From contig DJTE01000005.1 in NCBI GenBank assembly GCA_002439165.1, forward strand, positions 62,001 through 126,000: DNA of 64,000 bases. The letters run 5' to 3'. The notes below the pieces were generated by a model. That model searched no databases. It was given only the letters and a program-made list of their open reading frames with translations, and was not told where the DNA came from. The translations under genes and the position numbers were made by a program. The stretch comes from Chryseobacterium indologenes. GTDB taxonomy: Bacteria; Bacteroidota; Bacteroidia; Flavobacteriales; Weeksellaceae. Positions 8,185 to 15,007 of the stretch are shown piece by piece. How positions within the stretch are numbered: position 1 is the first letter of the stretch; each line of letters starts with the position of its first letter.

Positions 8185-8428
8185 AATAATATCTGTTCGG
8201 ATATTAATGAAAAGTTATTCAGATTATAGATTATTTTTTTGATAAAAGACTTTAAAATTTAATTGTCAAAAATAAAATTGGCTAAAATTTTCATATTATT
8301 TTTGTTTAATTTTTAAATTAAAAGGCTTTTTTATAATTGATATATTTTTACTTGTTTTTATTTTCACACTATGCTAATTTAGGATAGAATTATACAAAAT
8401 TATTTAATAATTAAGAAGCAAAAACACT

Positions 8429-8638
8429 ATGAAAAAATTACTAATCACATGCGCAGTTATAATAGGAACTCTTGTTAGCGCTTTTCCATTTAGAAGTTCT
8501 TGCGGAACAGTTTTTCAAATTAACGATCAATGGGCATCGAACGTTACAATATCATATTTAGAAACAGCATTAAAAGAGCTTAATGCTAATGCTTGTGGAG
8601 TATATCCATCAAAAATTATTTTCTATTATTCAAATTAG
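8429..8638 (+). CDS. Small secreted protein of unknown function
   Basis: A 69-residue protein with a clear signal peptide (MKKLLITCAVIIGTLVSA, cleavage near residue 18-20) and a mature part of about 50 residues containing two cysteines (in RSSCGTVF and NACGVYP) that could form a disulfide. I do not recognise a family with certainty; short secreted proteins of this look are frequent in Chryseobacterium, and I infer a secreted or periplasmic role. It lies 57 bp before the GLPGLI gene, both inside the segment bounded by the 58-bp repeats. Base composition is more AT-rich than the flanking amidase gene. Confidence 0.7.
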   Translation: MKKLLITCAVIIGTLVSAFPFRSSCGTVFQINDQWASNVTISYLETALKELNANACGVYPSKIIFYYSN

Positions 8639-8695
8639 TCGTAAAGACATATAAAAATTTGGGCTATTTTGACACCAAAATAGCTTTTCTACATT

Positions 8696-9508
8696 ATGAA
8701 AAAAAGGATATTATTTTTACTTTTTCCACTTTATATTTTTATGGGGAAAGCCCAGAAAAGTTTTTCCATGGAATATGTAGCTGCCTATACATTAGAGTAT
8801 AAAAATATAAATACTCCTAATGCGAAAAGCGAACTCACTACTTTTATTTTGTTGATGAACGATAAAGAATCTTATTTTAAAAGTATGAATGTATATGTTG
8901 GAGATTCTTTAAAGTATTATAAAAAGCTTAAAGAAACAGGAGACACTTATACTGATTTGAAAACTTTTTCTAGTTATATGAGCGAATACCCAGAAAATAT
9001 AGGAGTTACTTCCGGAAAGATATATGTAACAACACCTGTTACCACAGCAAATGTTTCTTATGAAGAACCGAATAACATAGAATGGAAATTGATTAATGAG
9101 TTTAAGATCATTGGAAATGCAAAATGTCAGAAAGCAATTACGACCAAATATGGAAGAAACTGGATTGCATATTTTAATCCAGGTATTCCATTAAACTTTG
9201 GTCCTTATAAATTCAATAAACTTCCGGGTCTTATTATAGAACTCTATGATGAAAAAAACAATTTTCATTACAAATTATACAGATTTAAAAAGCGAAAAGA
9301 TTTTTGCCCGTTTGCTAATTCATACAAAAATGTTAAGCCTTCAAAAAAAGAAAACGTTTATCAATGGAGAAAAAATTCATTTCTGAAAACGGATTATTCG
9401 GAAATTTTGGATAAATCAACAACAGATCCGGAAACCATCCGGCAGCTCAATCAAAAATCAAGAAAAATGTATGATCAGTACAATCCTATAGAGCTTAGCC
9501 CAAACTAA
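8696..9508 (+). CDS. GLPGLI family protein
   Basis: A 270-residue protein with a signal peptide (MKKRILFLLFPLYIFMGKAQ) and the family-naming motif near residue 180, here FNKLPGLIIELYDEKNNFHY. It also has the preceding WIAYFNPGIPLNFGPYKF stretch, where the family usually has a W(F/Y)-P-P-G segment. GLPGLI proteins (TIGR01200) are secreted proteins of unknown function restricted to Bacteroidota, often in several copies and near TonB-dependent receptors. Here no receptor is adjacent; instead the gene lies with the 69-aa gene in the repeat-bounded cassette. The start MKKRI is favoured because it begins the signal peptide. Confidence 0.85.
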   Translation: MKKRILFLLFPLYIFMGKAQKSFSMEYVAAYTLEYKNINTPNAKSELTTFILLMNDKESYFKSMNVYVGDSLKYYKKLKETGDTYTDLKTFSSYMSEYPENIGVTSGKIYVTTPVTTANVSYEEPNNIEWKLINEFKIIGNAKCQKAITTKYGRNWIAYFNPGIPLNFGPYKFNKLPGLIIELYDEKNNFHYKLYRFKKRKDFCPFANSYKNVKPSKKENVYQWRKNSFLKTDYSEILDKSTTDPETIRQLNQKSRKMYDQYNPIELSPN

Positions 9509-9512
9509 ATAA

Positions 9513-9547
9513 AAAAGTCCGTTTCACAAACTGTAAAACGGATTTAT
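9513..9547. terminator. Hairpin between the convergent GLPGLI and lipoprotein genes
   Basis: A run of A, then GTCCGTTTCAC (left), pairs with GTAAAACGGAT (right) around a short loop, with flanking A and T runs. It lies just after the GLPGLI stop and just past the minus-strand lipoprotein stop, so it could serve both. Confidence 0.6.
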
Positions 9548-9555
9548 TCTTACTT

Positions 9556-9613
9556 CTATATCTTGGTTCTCTTCAGTTCAATGATATTATTGCCTTGTTC
9601 AAGATGAAGGCTG
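9556..9613. repeat. 58-bp direct repeat, right copy (true lipoprotein gene end)
   Basis: The 3' end of the minus-strand lipoprotein gene, including its TAG stop. It is identical to 8127-8184, and the two copies lie in the same orientation 1,429 bp apart. Confidence 0.95.
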
Positions 9614-9990
9614 TCTCCTTTTACTCTGGCCGTCATATCATCTTTTTTATAGATGGTCTCTCCATCCTTTGTTTCCGATTTAGGAAGGGTGAATGTCTTT
9701 TTATTGCTGGTTATCGCTACCGTGCTTTCTTTAGGATCATTTTTGAAGACTACTTTTACGAGAGTTCCGTCTGTCGCTTTATAGACGAAATCTGTTTTCT
9801 CAGTTTTCTGACCGTTTACCTCTGTTGTGGAAGAACTCTGCGTTAGCGAATCAATCTTCCCGTTATTATCGGTAATTACAGTTTCAGAACTGTCTGTTTT
9901 GATGATACTCTTGTTTCCGCTTTCGCTTTTTTTGCAGCCCGTTAATGATAATGCAGCTGCTGAAACTGCTATTAAAAGCCCTTTTTTCAT
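9556..9990 (-). CDS. Lipoprotein of unknown function
   Basis: A 144-residue protein with a lipoprotein signal (MKKGLLIAVSAAALSLTGCKK; lipobox LTGC, lipidated Cys at 19). The mature part is Ser/Thr/Lys-rich and looks like a small beta-rich domain (FVYKATDGTLVKVVFKND ... TFTLPKSET ... YKKDDMTARV). It resembles the short exported lipoproteins of Flavobacteriia but I cannot name a family. Its last 58 bp are duplicated at 8127-8184. It is divergent from the response regulator at 10169, with the operator palindrome at 10103 between them, so shared control is possible. Confidence 0.8.
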   Translation of the reverse strand: MKKGLLIAVSAAALSLTGCKKSESGNKSIIKTDSSETVITDNNGKIDSLTQSSSTTEVNGQKTEKTDFVYKATDGTLVKVVFKNDPKESTVAITSNKKTFTLPKSETKDGETIYKKDDMTARVKGDSLHLEQGNNIIELKRTKI

Positions 9991-10102
9991 GATATTTTAT
10001 TTTTTAATGGTTCAGTATGATTTGTTTTAGAATCGTAACCAAAAATTGATTAAATTTAATAGAAACAAAAAACAAACCAACAACCATGGATTCAGGCCTT
10101 AA

Positions 10103-10151
10103 AATTACACAAAAGTGTAATTGACTCCACTTTGTTTTCTGCTGAAATTTG
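10103..10151 (+). promoter_or_regulatory. Promoter with perfect palindromic operator, upstream of the response regulator
   Basis: AATTACAC-AAAA-GTGTAATT (10103-10122) is a perfect inverted repeat overlapping TTGAC (10121-10125). Eighteen bases later comes GAAATTTG (10144-10151), a good -7 box (TAnnTTTG type). Transcription would start near 10158, which supports the ATG at 10169 as the start of the regulator gene. Confidence 0.75.
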
Positions 10152-10168
10152 TCTTAAACAAAAAAACA

Positions 10169-10801
10169 ATGAGCATCTCAATAGCCATAGTAGAAGACGA
10201 AAAAAACTACAACAACGCGTTGAAGAAGGTCATCAATTACCAGGATGACATGAAAGTGACCGCCCAGTTTTTTGATGGAAACGAGGCCCTGAAAAATCTC
10301 TCCAGTATTTCTCCGGATGTAGTGATGATGGATATTCAGCTTCAGGATATGCTCGGTATCGAAATTATTGAGAAACTGAAAAAAGATATGCCCAATACCC
10401 GGTTTATCATGTGTACCAGCTTTGAAGATGATGAAAAAATCTTCAATTCCCTGAAAGCAGGTGCCATGGGTTACCTGATCAAAGGAGAAAGCATGGACAA
10501 GATCCTTTCCTCCATCCGGGATGTCTATAATGGCGGTGCACCCATGAGTTTCTCCATTGCCAGAAGAGTATTAAGCCACTTTGAAAAAAAGCTTCCCGAA
10601 ATTAAAGGCTTCGATGAACTTACCACACGTGAAAAAGAAATACTGGAACTTCTTTCACAGGGCTTACTGTACAAAGAGATTGCCGATAAAAAATGCATCA
10701 GTACAGATACCGTAAAAAAACACGTAGGAAACATCTACCGTAAACTGCACGTCAGCAATAAAGTAGAGGCCATTAATAAATTTAACCAATTTAAAAACTG
10801 A
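10169..10801 (+). CDS. LuxR/NarL-type response regulator
   Basis: A 210-residue regulator. Residues 1-120 are a receiver domain: acidic pocket VEDE at 8-11, phospho-acceptor Asp55 in VVMMDIQL, and the switch Lys in YLIKGES. Residues ~145-210 are a LuxR helix-turn-helix (LTTREKEILELLSQGL ... STDTVKKHVGNIYRKL). I chose ATG 10169 (MSISIAIVED) because an earlier in-frame codon at 10121 would fall inside the -33 box. It leads an operon with a lipoprotein, a membrane protein and the histidine kinase at 12152, its likely partner. The palindrome in its own promoter and two others nearby is the natural candidate for its binding site (inference). Confidence 0.92.
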   Translation: MSISIAIVEDEKNYNNALKKVINYQDDMKVTAQFFDGNEALKNLSSISPDVVMMDIQLQDMLGIEIIEKLKKDMPNTRFIMCTSFEDDEKIFNSLKAGAMGYLIKGESMDKILSSIRDVYNGGAPMSFSIARRVLSHFEKKLPEIKGFDELTTREKEILELLSQGLLYKEIADKKCISTDTVKKHVGNIYRKLHVSNKVEAINKFNQFKN

Positions 10802-10807
10802 AAGATT

Positions 10808-11524
10808 ATGGGAACTAAAAATTTATTGATATTATTGTTCACTTCGGTGTTGATATTATCTTGTCACAAAAAACTGTCTGATAAAGGAGAAAATATTTCT
10901 CAATTAAATGAAACTTTATCCATGACAAAGGATACTGTAAAGAATAATTCAGTCGATTCAATAAGTATAGCTAAGCGTGATCCTATATTTCATGATATAA
11001 CCCCATCTGAACATGAAGACATTAAAAGAAAATATAATAAGATATTTGATGGAACTGATTTAGAAGCAAAAGTATTTGAAATTAATGGGGCTGCTTTTAA
11101 TAGCCTGGTAAAGAAATATAAAAGCTCTAAAAAATATCTTGATATATATTTTATTTTAGACAGTTCAGGAGAGAGAAATCTTATGCTAAAATTTACCAGT
11201 GAACCAAAAGGTGAAAATTTTACTTTAAAAAATGGAGACCATCAATACATAATCAATAAGAAAAACCTACAACTGGCAGACAGTGAAAGTTTATTGGATC
11301 TGAGGAATAAATTTGTTCTAAGATACGAAAATGAAATAACGCGTTTGCCTGAAAAACCTCATACGATTTTAACAAGAGATGAGTTAGCTGAAATAAAAGA
11401 AGTCTCAGGCATATTAAAACTTTATCCATGTATAGATAGTACAGACAGAGTAAGTCTTACCAGTGAATATAATGATGCATCAGGAAAGACAAACTATGGC
11501 AACCGAGGCTCATTATATCCTTAA
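10808..11524 (+). CDS. Lipoprotein in the two-component operon
   Basis: A 238-residue protein with a lipoprotein signal (MGTKNLLILLFTSVLILSCHKK; lipobox LILSC). After a Ser/Asn-rich linker the body (about 55-238) has mixed alpha/beta character with no motif I recognise. It lies 6 bp after the response regulator and 2 bp before the multi-TM gene, so it is clearly in the same operon. Position suggests a periplasmic or outer-membrane-facing sensor or accessory of the kinase system, but this is inference only. Confidence 0.75.
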   Translation: MGTKNLLILLFTSVLILSCHKKLSDKGENISQLNETLSMTKDTVKNNSVDSISIAKRDPIFHDITPSEHEDIKRKYNKIFDGTDLEAKVFEINGAAFNSLVKKYKSSKKYLDIYFILDSSGERNLMLKFTSEPKGENFTLKNGDHQYIINKKNLQLADSESLLDLRNKFVLRYENEITRLPEKPHTILTRDELAEIKEVSGILKLYPCIDSTDRVSLTSEYNDASGKTNYGNRGSLYP

Positions 11525-11526
11525 TC

Positions 11527-12165
11527 ATGATACTTTATATATACTTTTTTATCTTTTTTTGCTGTGTGGTATTTTCATTGGCACAAAAGATTAAGGGTAT
11601 CAATAATGATTATCTTTATATTTATTTAACGTTGATATTTTTAATAGATCTCAACGTTTTACTTTTTGCGAAATTTTTTAAAACTGATATCACAGGAATT
11701 TATTTTTTTTCTGATTTAATTAATATCCTTTTTGCCTATTTATATTATGTTCTGCAATTTTCCAAAGAGAGAAAAATACTGGTGCTAACTGTTCTGTGTT
11801 TAATTTTTCTGTTTTTAAATATAACGAACTGGTCAAAAAATAATTATGAAGATTCCTGGGGGCTGATAAGTTGTTTTTACACAATTTTTGTATGTCTGTT
11901 CGGATTTTATAAAATAATTGAAAGTGGTTCAAGCTCGGATAAAAAAATTCAGGATCTTCCATTTTTTTGGTATGGGGTTGCAATGCTTTTGTGGTGCGTA
12001 ATTTTTTTATTAAGAATAGTTCCGAGATTCTATTTCCAGGATACAGACAAGCTATTTATGGACGATATAAGAAATTTCTTTGGTATTATAAATATTATTA
12101 CCTATTGCCTGTTTTTTTACTTATTGCTGAAGTATAATAAAAATAAAAGAAATGTTGTATTTTGA
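11527..12165 (+). CDS. Multi-spanning membrane protein, likely sensor partner of the kinase
   Basis: A 212-residue, very hydrophobic protein with about six or seven predicted membrane helices (roughly residues 1-20, 27-47, 57-78, 86-101, 112-131, 145-165 and 183-203) and short loops. No known motif is seen. Its last 14 bp overlap the start of the histidine kinase gene, implying translational coupling. Many flavobacterial kinases carry 7TM sensor modules in the same chain; here the kinase has only one TM segment, so this protein may supply the membrane sensor in trans (inference). It is AT-rich, like the lipoprotein before it. Confidence 0.7.
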   Translation: MILYIYFFIFFCCVVFSLAQKIKGINNDYLYIYLTLIFLIDLNVLLFAKFFKTDITGIYFFSDLINILFAYLYYVLQFSKERKILVLTVLCLIFLFLNITNWSKNNYEDSWGLISCFYTIFVCLFGFYKIIESGSSSDKKIQDLPFFWYGVAMLLWCVIFLLRIVPRFYFQDTDKLFMDDIRNFFGIINIITYCLFFYLLLKYNKNKRNVVF

Positions 12166-12946
12166 TAATCCTATAAAAACAACATATATTGTCACAATAG
12201 TTGTGGTACTATTGCTGGTGAGTTTCATCGTTTTTGTAATTGTAACGTATAATAGACGCCAATTATTAAATCTCAAAGAGAAACAGCTCCAACAGGCAGA
12301 ATATGAAAACCAGCTCCTCCAGAAAGAGCTTGAAAAACAAAAAGCCCTGGAACAGGAACGTGAGCGTATTTCCCACGATATGCATGACGATCTCGGAGCG
12401 GGAATCTCAGCATTAAAACTCCAGGCAGAATTCCTTAAACAGAAAGCAGATGATGAAGATCTTCAGAACGATATCAATGAACTCCTGAAAACCTCGGAAG
12501 AAATGAACCTCTCTATGCGGGAAATGTTGTGGAGCCTGAACTCGGGTAACGATACGCTCGGAAACTTTATAGACTATGCCGTACAGTATACAGACAGTTT
12601 TCTGAAAAAAACCAAAATAAAACTGTGGACAGAAAGCATAGACGTGATCGCAGACACCCCGATTTCTACGGAATTGAGACGCAACATGTTTCTATGCCTG
12701 AAAGAAGCGGTAAATAATGCCTATAAGCACAGCCGGGCAGACAGGCTTAAACTCTCTTTTTGTCAGGATAAAAATTTCTTCCTGATGAATATAGAAGACA
12801 ACGGAACGGGAATTCCGGAAGAACATTCCGAAGGAAACGGTCTCCGGAATATGAAGCGCAGAATGCAGGAGCAGGAAGGAGAGTGTCAGATGATCAGCTC
12901 TGAATCAGGAACCCATCTGGTTTTCAGAATTTTATTATATATTTAA
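12152..12946 (+). CDS. Sensor histidine kinase (HisKA_3 / NarX-DesK type)
   Basis: A 264-residue kinase. One membrane helix (about residues 11-33) is followed by a coiled coil (about 35-72). The dimerisation/phosphoacceptor helix carries HDDLGAG with His78 as the probable phosphorylated residue. The ATPase domain has the N-box (LKEAVNNAYKHS), the G1 box (IEDNGTGIP) and the G2 region (GNGLRNMKRRM). This class pairs with LuxR-type regulators such as the one at 10169. It overlaps the preceding membrane gene by 14 bp. It has no large extracellular sensor domain of its own. Confidence 0.9.
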   Translation: MLYFDNPIKTTYIVTIVVVLLLVSFIVFVIVTYNRRQLLNLKEKQLQQAEYENQLLQKELEKQKALEQERERISHDMHDDLGAGISALKLQAEFLKQKADDEDLQNDINELLKTSEEMNLSMREMLWSLNSGNDTLGNFIDYAVQYTDSFLKKTKIKLWTESIDVIADTPISTELRRNMFLCLKEAVNNAYKHSRADRLKLSFCQDKNFFLMNIEDNGTGIPEEHSEGNGLRNMKRRMQEQEGECQMISSESGTHLVFRILLYI

Positions 12947-12970
12947 ATATAGAACCTAAAAACAAATAAC

Positions 12971-13576
12971 ATGCAAGCACAAGTAGTATTGAATGATTTG
13001 AATAATCATAAAATAAGCACAGAACTGATGACAAAAATGAGAAATGCATTCTTAGAATCGGATTTAGCGCAGAATGAGAGACTCAATAAGCATTTCTCTC
13101 TGTCTCCGGAGTGTCTTAAATTTATTCAGTCACAGAAAGAAGGCAGGGAACTTATTTTAGAGATATCCGAAATCAAAGGAGAATTAGAACTCTTGGTAAG
13201 TCTGGACAGAGAATCAGAGATAAGGTATAACTTATTCAATGTAGCAGTTCCGGGAGAAATACAGAACAAAGAATATCATACTTATAAAAATGATTTCGAA
13301 AAGAATAGTGCGGTGATATTAGATAATTTTATCTCTGAAAAAACTCAGGGATTGAAAAAGAGAAATACAAGAAAAATTTTTCTCCCAAAAGATCTTTTTA
13401 TAAATGATGCTCAGATCATTTTATTGCCTGCGTTCGTCACTCTTTTTGATATGGGAGATGAATACGAATTAAAATATTTCCAGCAGCTTACCTATGTCAT
13501 CAATATAAAACCTAATAATAGCTGGGACCCGGAAGAGTGGTTTGACAGAAATGGGTTATGCCCTCCGGGCTGTTAA
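12971..13576 (+). CDS. Hypothetical protein with a Cys-Pro-Pro-Gly-Cys end
   Basis: A 201-residue protein without signal peptide or membrane helix. The N-terminal 60 residues look helical (MTKMRNAFLESDLAQNERL), and the middle is mixed. The very C terminus, after a Trp/Asp-rich stretch (NNSWDPEEWFD), is RNGLCPPGC, with two cysteines at residues 197 and 201. I do not recognise a family. It lies 24 bp after the kinase gene and is probably the last gene of that operon, being followed by a strong terminator. The terminal CxxxC could bind metal, form a disulfide or be modified; none of this is shown. Confidence 0.6.
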   Translation: MQAQVVLNDLNNHKISTELMTKMRNAFLESDLAQNERLNKHFSLSPECLKFIQSQKEGRELILEISEIKGELELLVSLDRESEIRYNLFNVAVPGEIQNKEYHTYKNDFEKNSAVILDNFISEKTQGLKKRNTRKIFLPKDLFINDAQIILLPAFVTLFDMGDEYELKYFQQLTYVINIKPNNSWDPEEWFDRNGLCPPGC

Positions 13577-13611
13577 TATTTTCCGGAATTCAATGTGATA
13601 ATTAAAACTAT

Positions 13612-13647
13612 AACCGCATCATTTCATCAAAGTGATGCGGTTTTTAT
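13612..13647 (+). terminator. Terminator of the two-component operon
   Basis: AACCGCATCA (13612-13621) and TGATGCGGTT (13633-13642) form a perfect 10-bp stem followed by TTTAT. It lies 36 bp after the stop at 13576. Confidence 0.85.
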
Positions 13648-13653
13648 CTTCAG

Positions 13654-13702
13654 AATCACCCTTTTGTGTTATTGACATGGAACCTTTTTAAATGGAAATT
13701 TG
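13654..13702 (+). promoter_or_regulatory. Promoter with shared operator, upstream of the pYEATS gene
   Basis: AATCACCC-TTTT-GTGTTATT (13654-13673) overlaps TTGAC (13672-13676), followed after 18 bp by GAAATTTG (13695-13702). Spacing and -7 box are identical to the promoter of the response regulator, and the operator halves match it at 6 and 7 of 8 positions. Confidence 0.7.
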
Positions 13703-13761
13703 AGTAAACCAAACTAAAGCATGGAAACTCCATGCCGGGATAAACTTTAAAAACCAATACC

Positions 13762-14808
13762 ATGGATTTGTTGTGTATCATTTTGATAATGGCCCTGACC
13801 GGTGTTTTAGGAGGTGTCGTTAATTATTATTCGGATGCCAATAAGCAGACTGAAAGCGGATCTTCAGGCAAACTGAGATCAAAAGAAATATGTATCCTTT
13901 TTGGAATTGCCGCCACTATCCTTGTCCCCTTATTTCTCAAATTTGCAGAAAGTAAACTTCTTGATGAGATCAGGGTCTCAGACTGGATTTTAAAATGTGA
14001 AAATACAACAGTTGGCAGTACTCAAGCAAAACCCGCTGCTCATATCCGGCCAAAACAGGATTCATTACAGTCCGGCCCTCTGATAGCAGAACCGGTGACT
14101 TCCAAAAACAATCCAAAACCTGAACAGCCTCAGACCGCTTCGGGAGAGAAAAATTCTTTAGCTTCGGATTACCTTCTCTGGGCAGCTTATTGCCTCCTTG
14201 CAGCATGTGCGGGTATGAGATTCATTGATCTTCTGATGTCACGGGTAATTTCTAAAGAGTATATAAAACAGGCAGAAACTACAATTAATGAACAGAATAA
14301 AGAGATCAAAGATCTGAAGAAAGAGTCGGCAGTTGCCGAGAATAATTATAAGATAAGTGAGCCTCTCCAGCTTCAGGTGGCATCACAGGCCAGCGTGCTG
14401 AAGAGTGGGATCAGCCCGGAAGAACAAAGTAAAATGATGCTTTCCCTGCTTCCGCCGGTTACCCATGCCAACGATCCGCAGAAAGGAAGGTTCGGAGGAA
14501 AGAGCACTGTCAACGGGAAAACACTCAGCGTTGAGTATGATTCATACATTATACCGGGATTCCTCAATCTGACGATTAAAGTTGCTGCCGGTGAAGGAGA
14601 ACTCACCAGCGATGTTTACCTGTTCCTGCACAATTCTTTTGCCAAATCCATTATCCGTCTTGAGGGCTACGGAAAAAAAGAGGTGGAATATAAAATCCCT
14701 TCTTACGGTGCATTTACAATAGGAGCCATTGTGGATAACGGAAATACCCTTCTGGAGCTTGATATTGCAGAGCTTGAAAACTTTCCTGAAAAATTCAGAA
14801 ACAGATAG
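13762..14808 (+). CDS. Three-TM membrane protein with C-terminal predicted prokaryotic YEATS domain
   Basis: A 348-residue protein. Three hydrophobic helices are visible (about residues 3-22, 43-60 and 136-156), then a coiled coil (about 165-195). The C-terminal domain (about 235-348) reads DVYLFLHNSF ... YGAFTIGAIVDNG ... LLELDIAELENFP. From memory this matches the pYEATS domain (L-H-x-[ST]-F, the Y-G-x-F-T-[IV]-G-A motif, and the LELDLAEL ending), and the N-terminal part matches the three-TM module named YLATT that accompanies it. These domains were proposed, by computational analysis, to belong to prokaryotic conflict/immune systems; no function is proven. It is monocistronic, behind a promoter sharing the two-component operator. 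Confidence 0.72.
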   Translation: MDLLCIILIMALTGVLGGVVNYYSDANKQTESGSSGKLRSKEICILFGIAATILVPLFLKFAESKLLDEIRVSDWILKCENTTVGSTQAKPAAHIRPKQDSLQSGPLIAEPVTSKNNPKPEQPQTASGEKNSLASDYLLWAAYCLLAACAGMRFIDLLMSRVISKEYIKQAETTINEQNKEIKDLKKESAVAENNYKISEPLQLQVASQASVLKSGISPEEQSKMMLSLLPPVTHANDPQKGRFGGKSTVNGKTLSVEYDSYIIPGFLNLTIKVAAGEGELTSDVYLFLHNSFAKSIIRLEGYGKKEVEYKIPSYGAFTIGAIVDNGNTLLELDIAELENFPEKFRNR

Positions 14809-14836
14809 AACCACAGCCAATTTTTAAAACCTTCAG

Positions 14837-14877
14837 ACTCTCCAATATTCCTCAATATTGGAGAGTTTTTATTTTTT
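14837..14877 (+). terminator. Terminator after the pYEATS gene
   Basis: ACTCTCCAATATT (14837-14849), loop CCTC, and AATATTGGAGAGT (14854-14866) form a perfect 13-bp stem followed by TTTTTATTTTTT. It is a very strong intrinsic terminator isolating the accessory block from eno. Confidence 0.93.
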
Positions 14878-14977
14878 GAAAGACTTTGATTAACATAATA
14901 TTAAAATTAACTAAAATTTAACTTGGATACAACTGATAAAATACTTTAAGGGTACCTCAGAAAAGTCAAAAAATGAT

Positions 14978-14985
14978 TAAATTTG
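14978..14985 (+). promoter_or_regulatory. Possible -7 box of the eno promoter
   Basis: TAAATTTG fits the Bacteroidota TAnnTTTG consensus and lies 22 bp before the eno ATG. A convincing -33 TTG at the right distance is not seen, so this is a partial match. Confidence 0.4.
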
Positions 14986-15007
14986 TAGGAACTATAAAAA
15001 ATAAAAA

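Larger units (their letters stand above)
8070..8428. other. AT-rich intergenic stretch with a hairpin and a gene-end duplicate
   Basis: This gap contains the amidase terminator-like hairpin (8091-8118) and a perfect 58-bp copy of the 3' end of the lipoprotein gene at 9556 (8127-8184). After that come about 240 bp of very AT-rich sequence (8185-8428) with no convincing ORF, probably holding the promoter of the small secreted protein at 8429. Confidence 0.7.

Noticed and set aside
8127..9613. Insertion sequence between the 58-bp repeats
   Set aside because: There is no transposase or terminal inverted repeat; the repeat is far longer than a typical target duplication and comes from coding sequence. 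It is kept as an unexplained cassette instead.
10121..10168. Longer response-regulator start upstream of 10169
   Set aside because: The codon lies in the -33 box of the promoter, before the predicted transcription start, and the receiver domain begins at MSISIAIVED.
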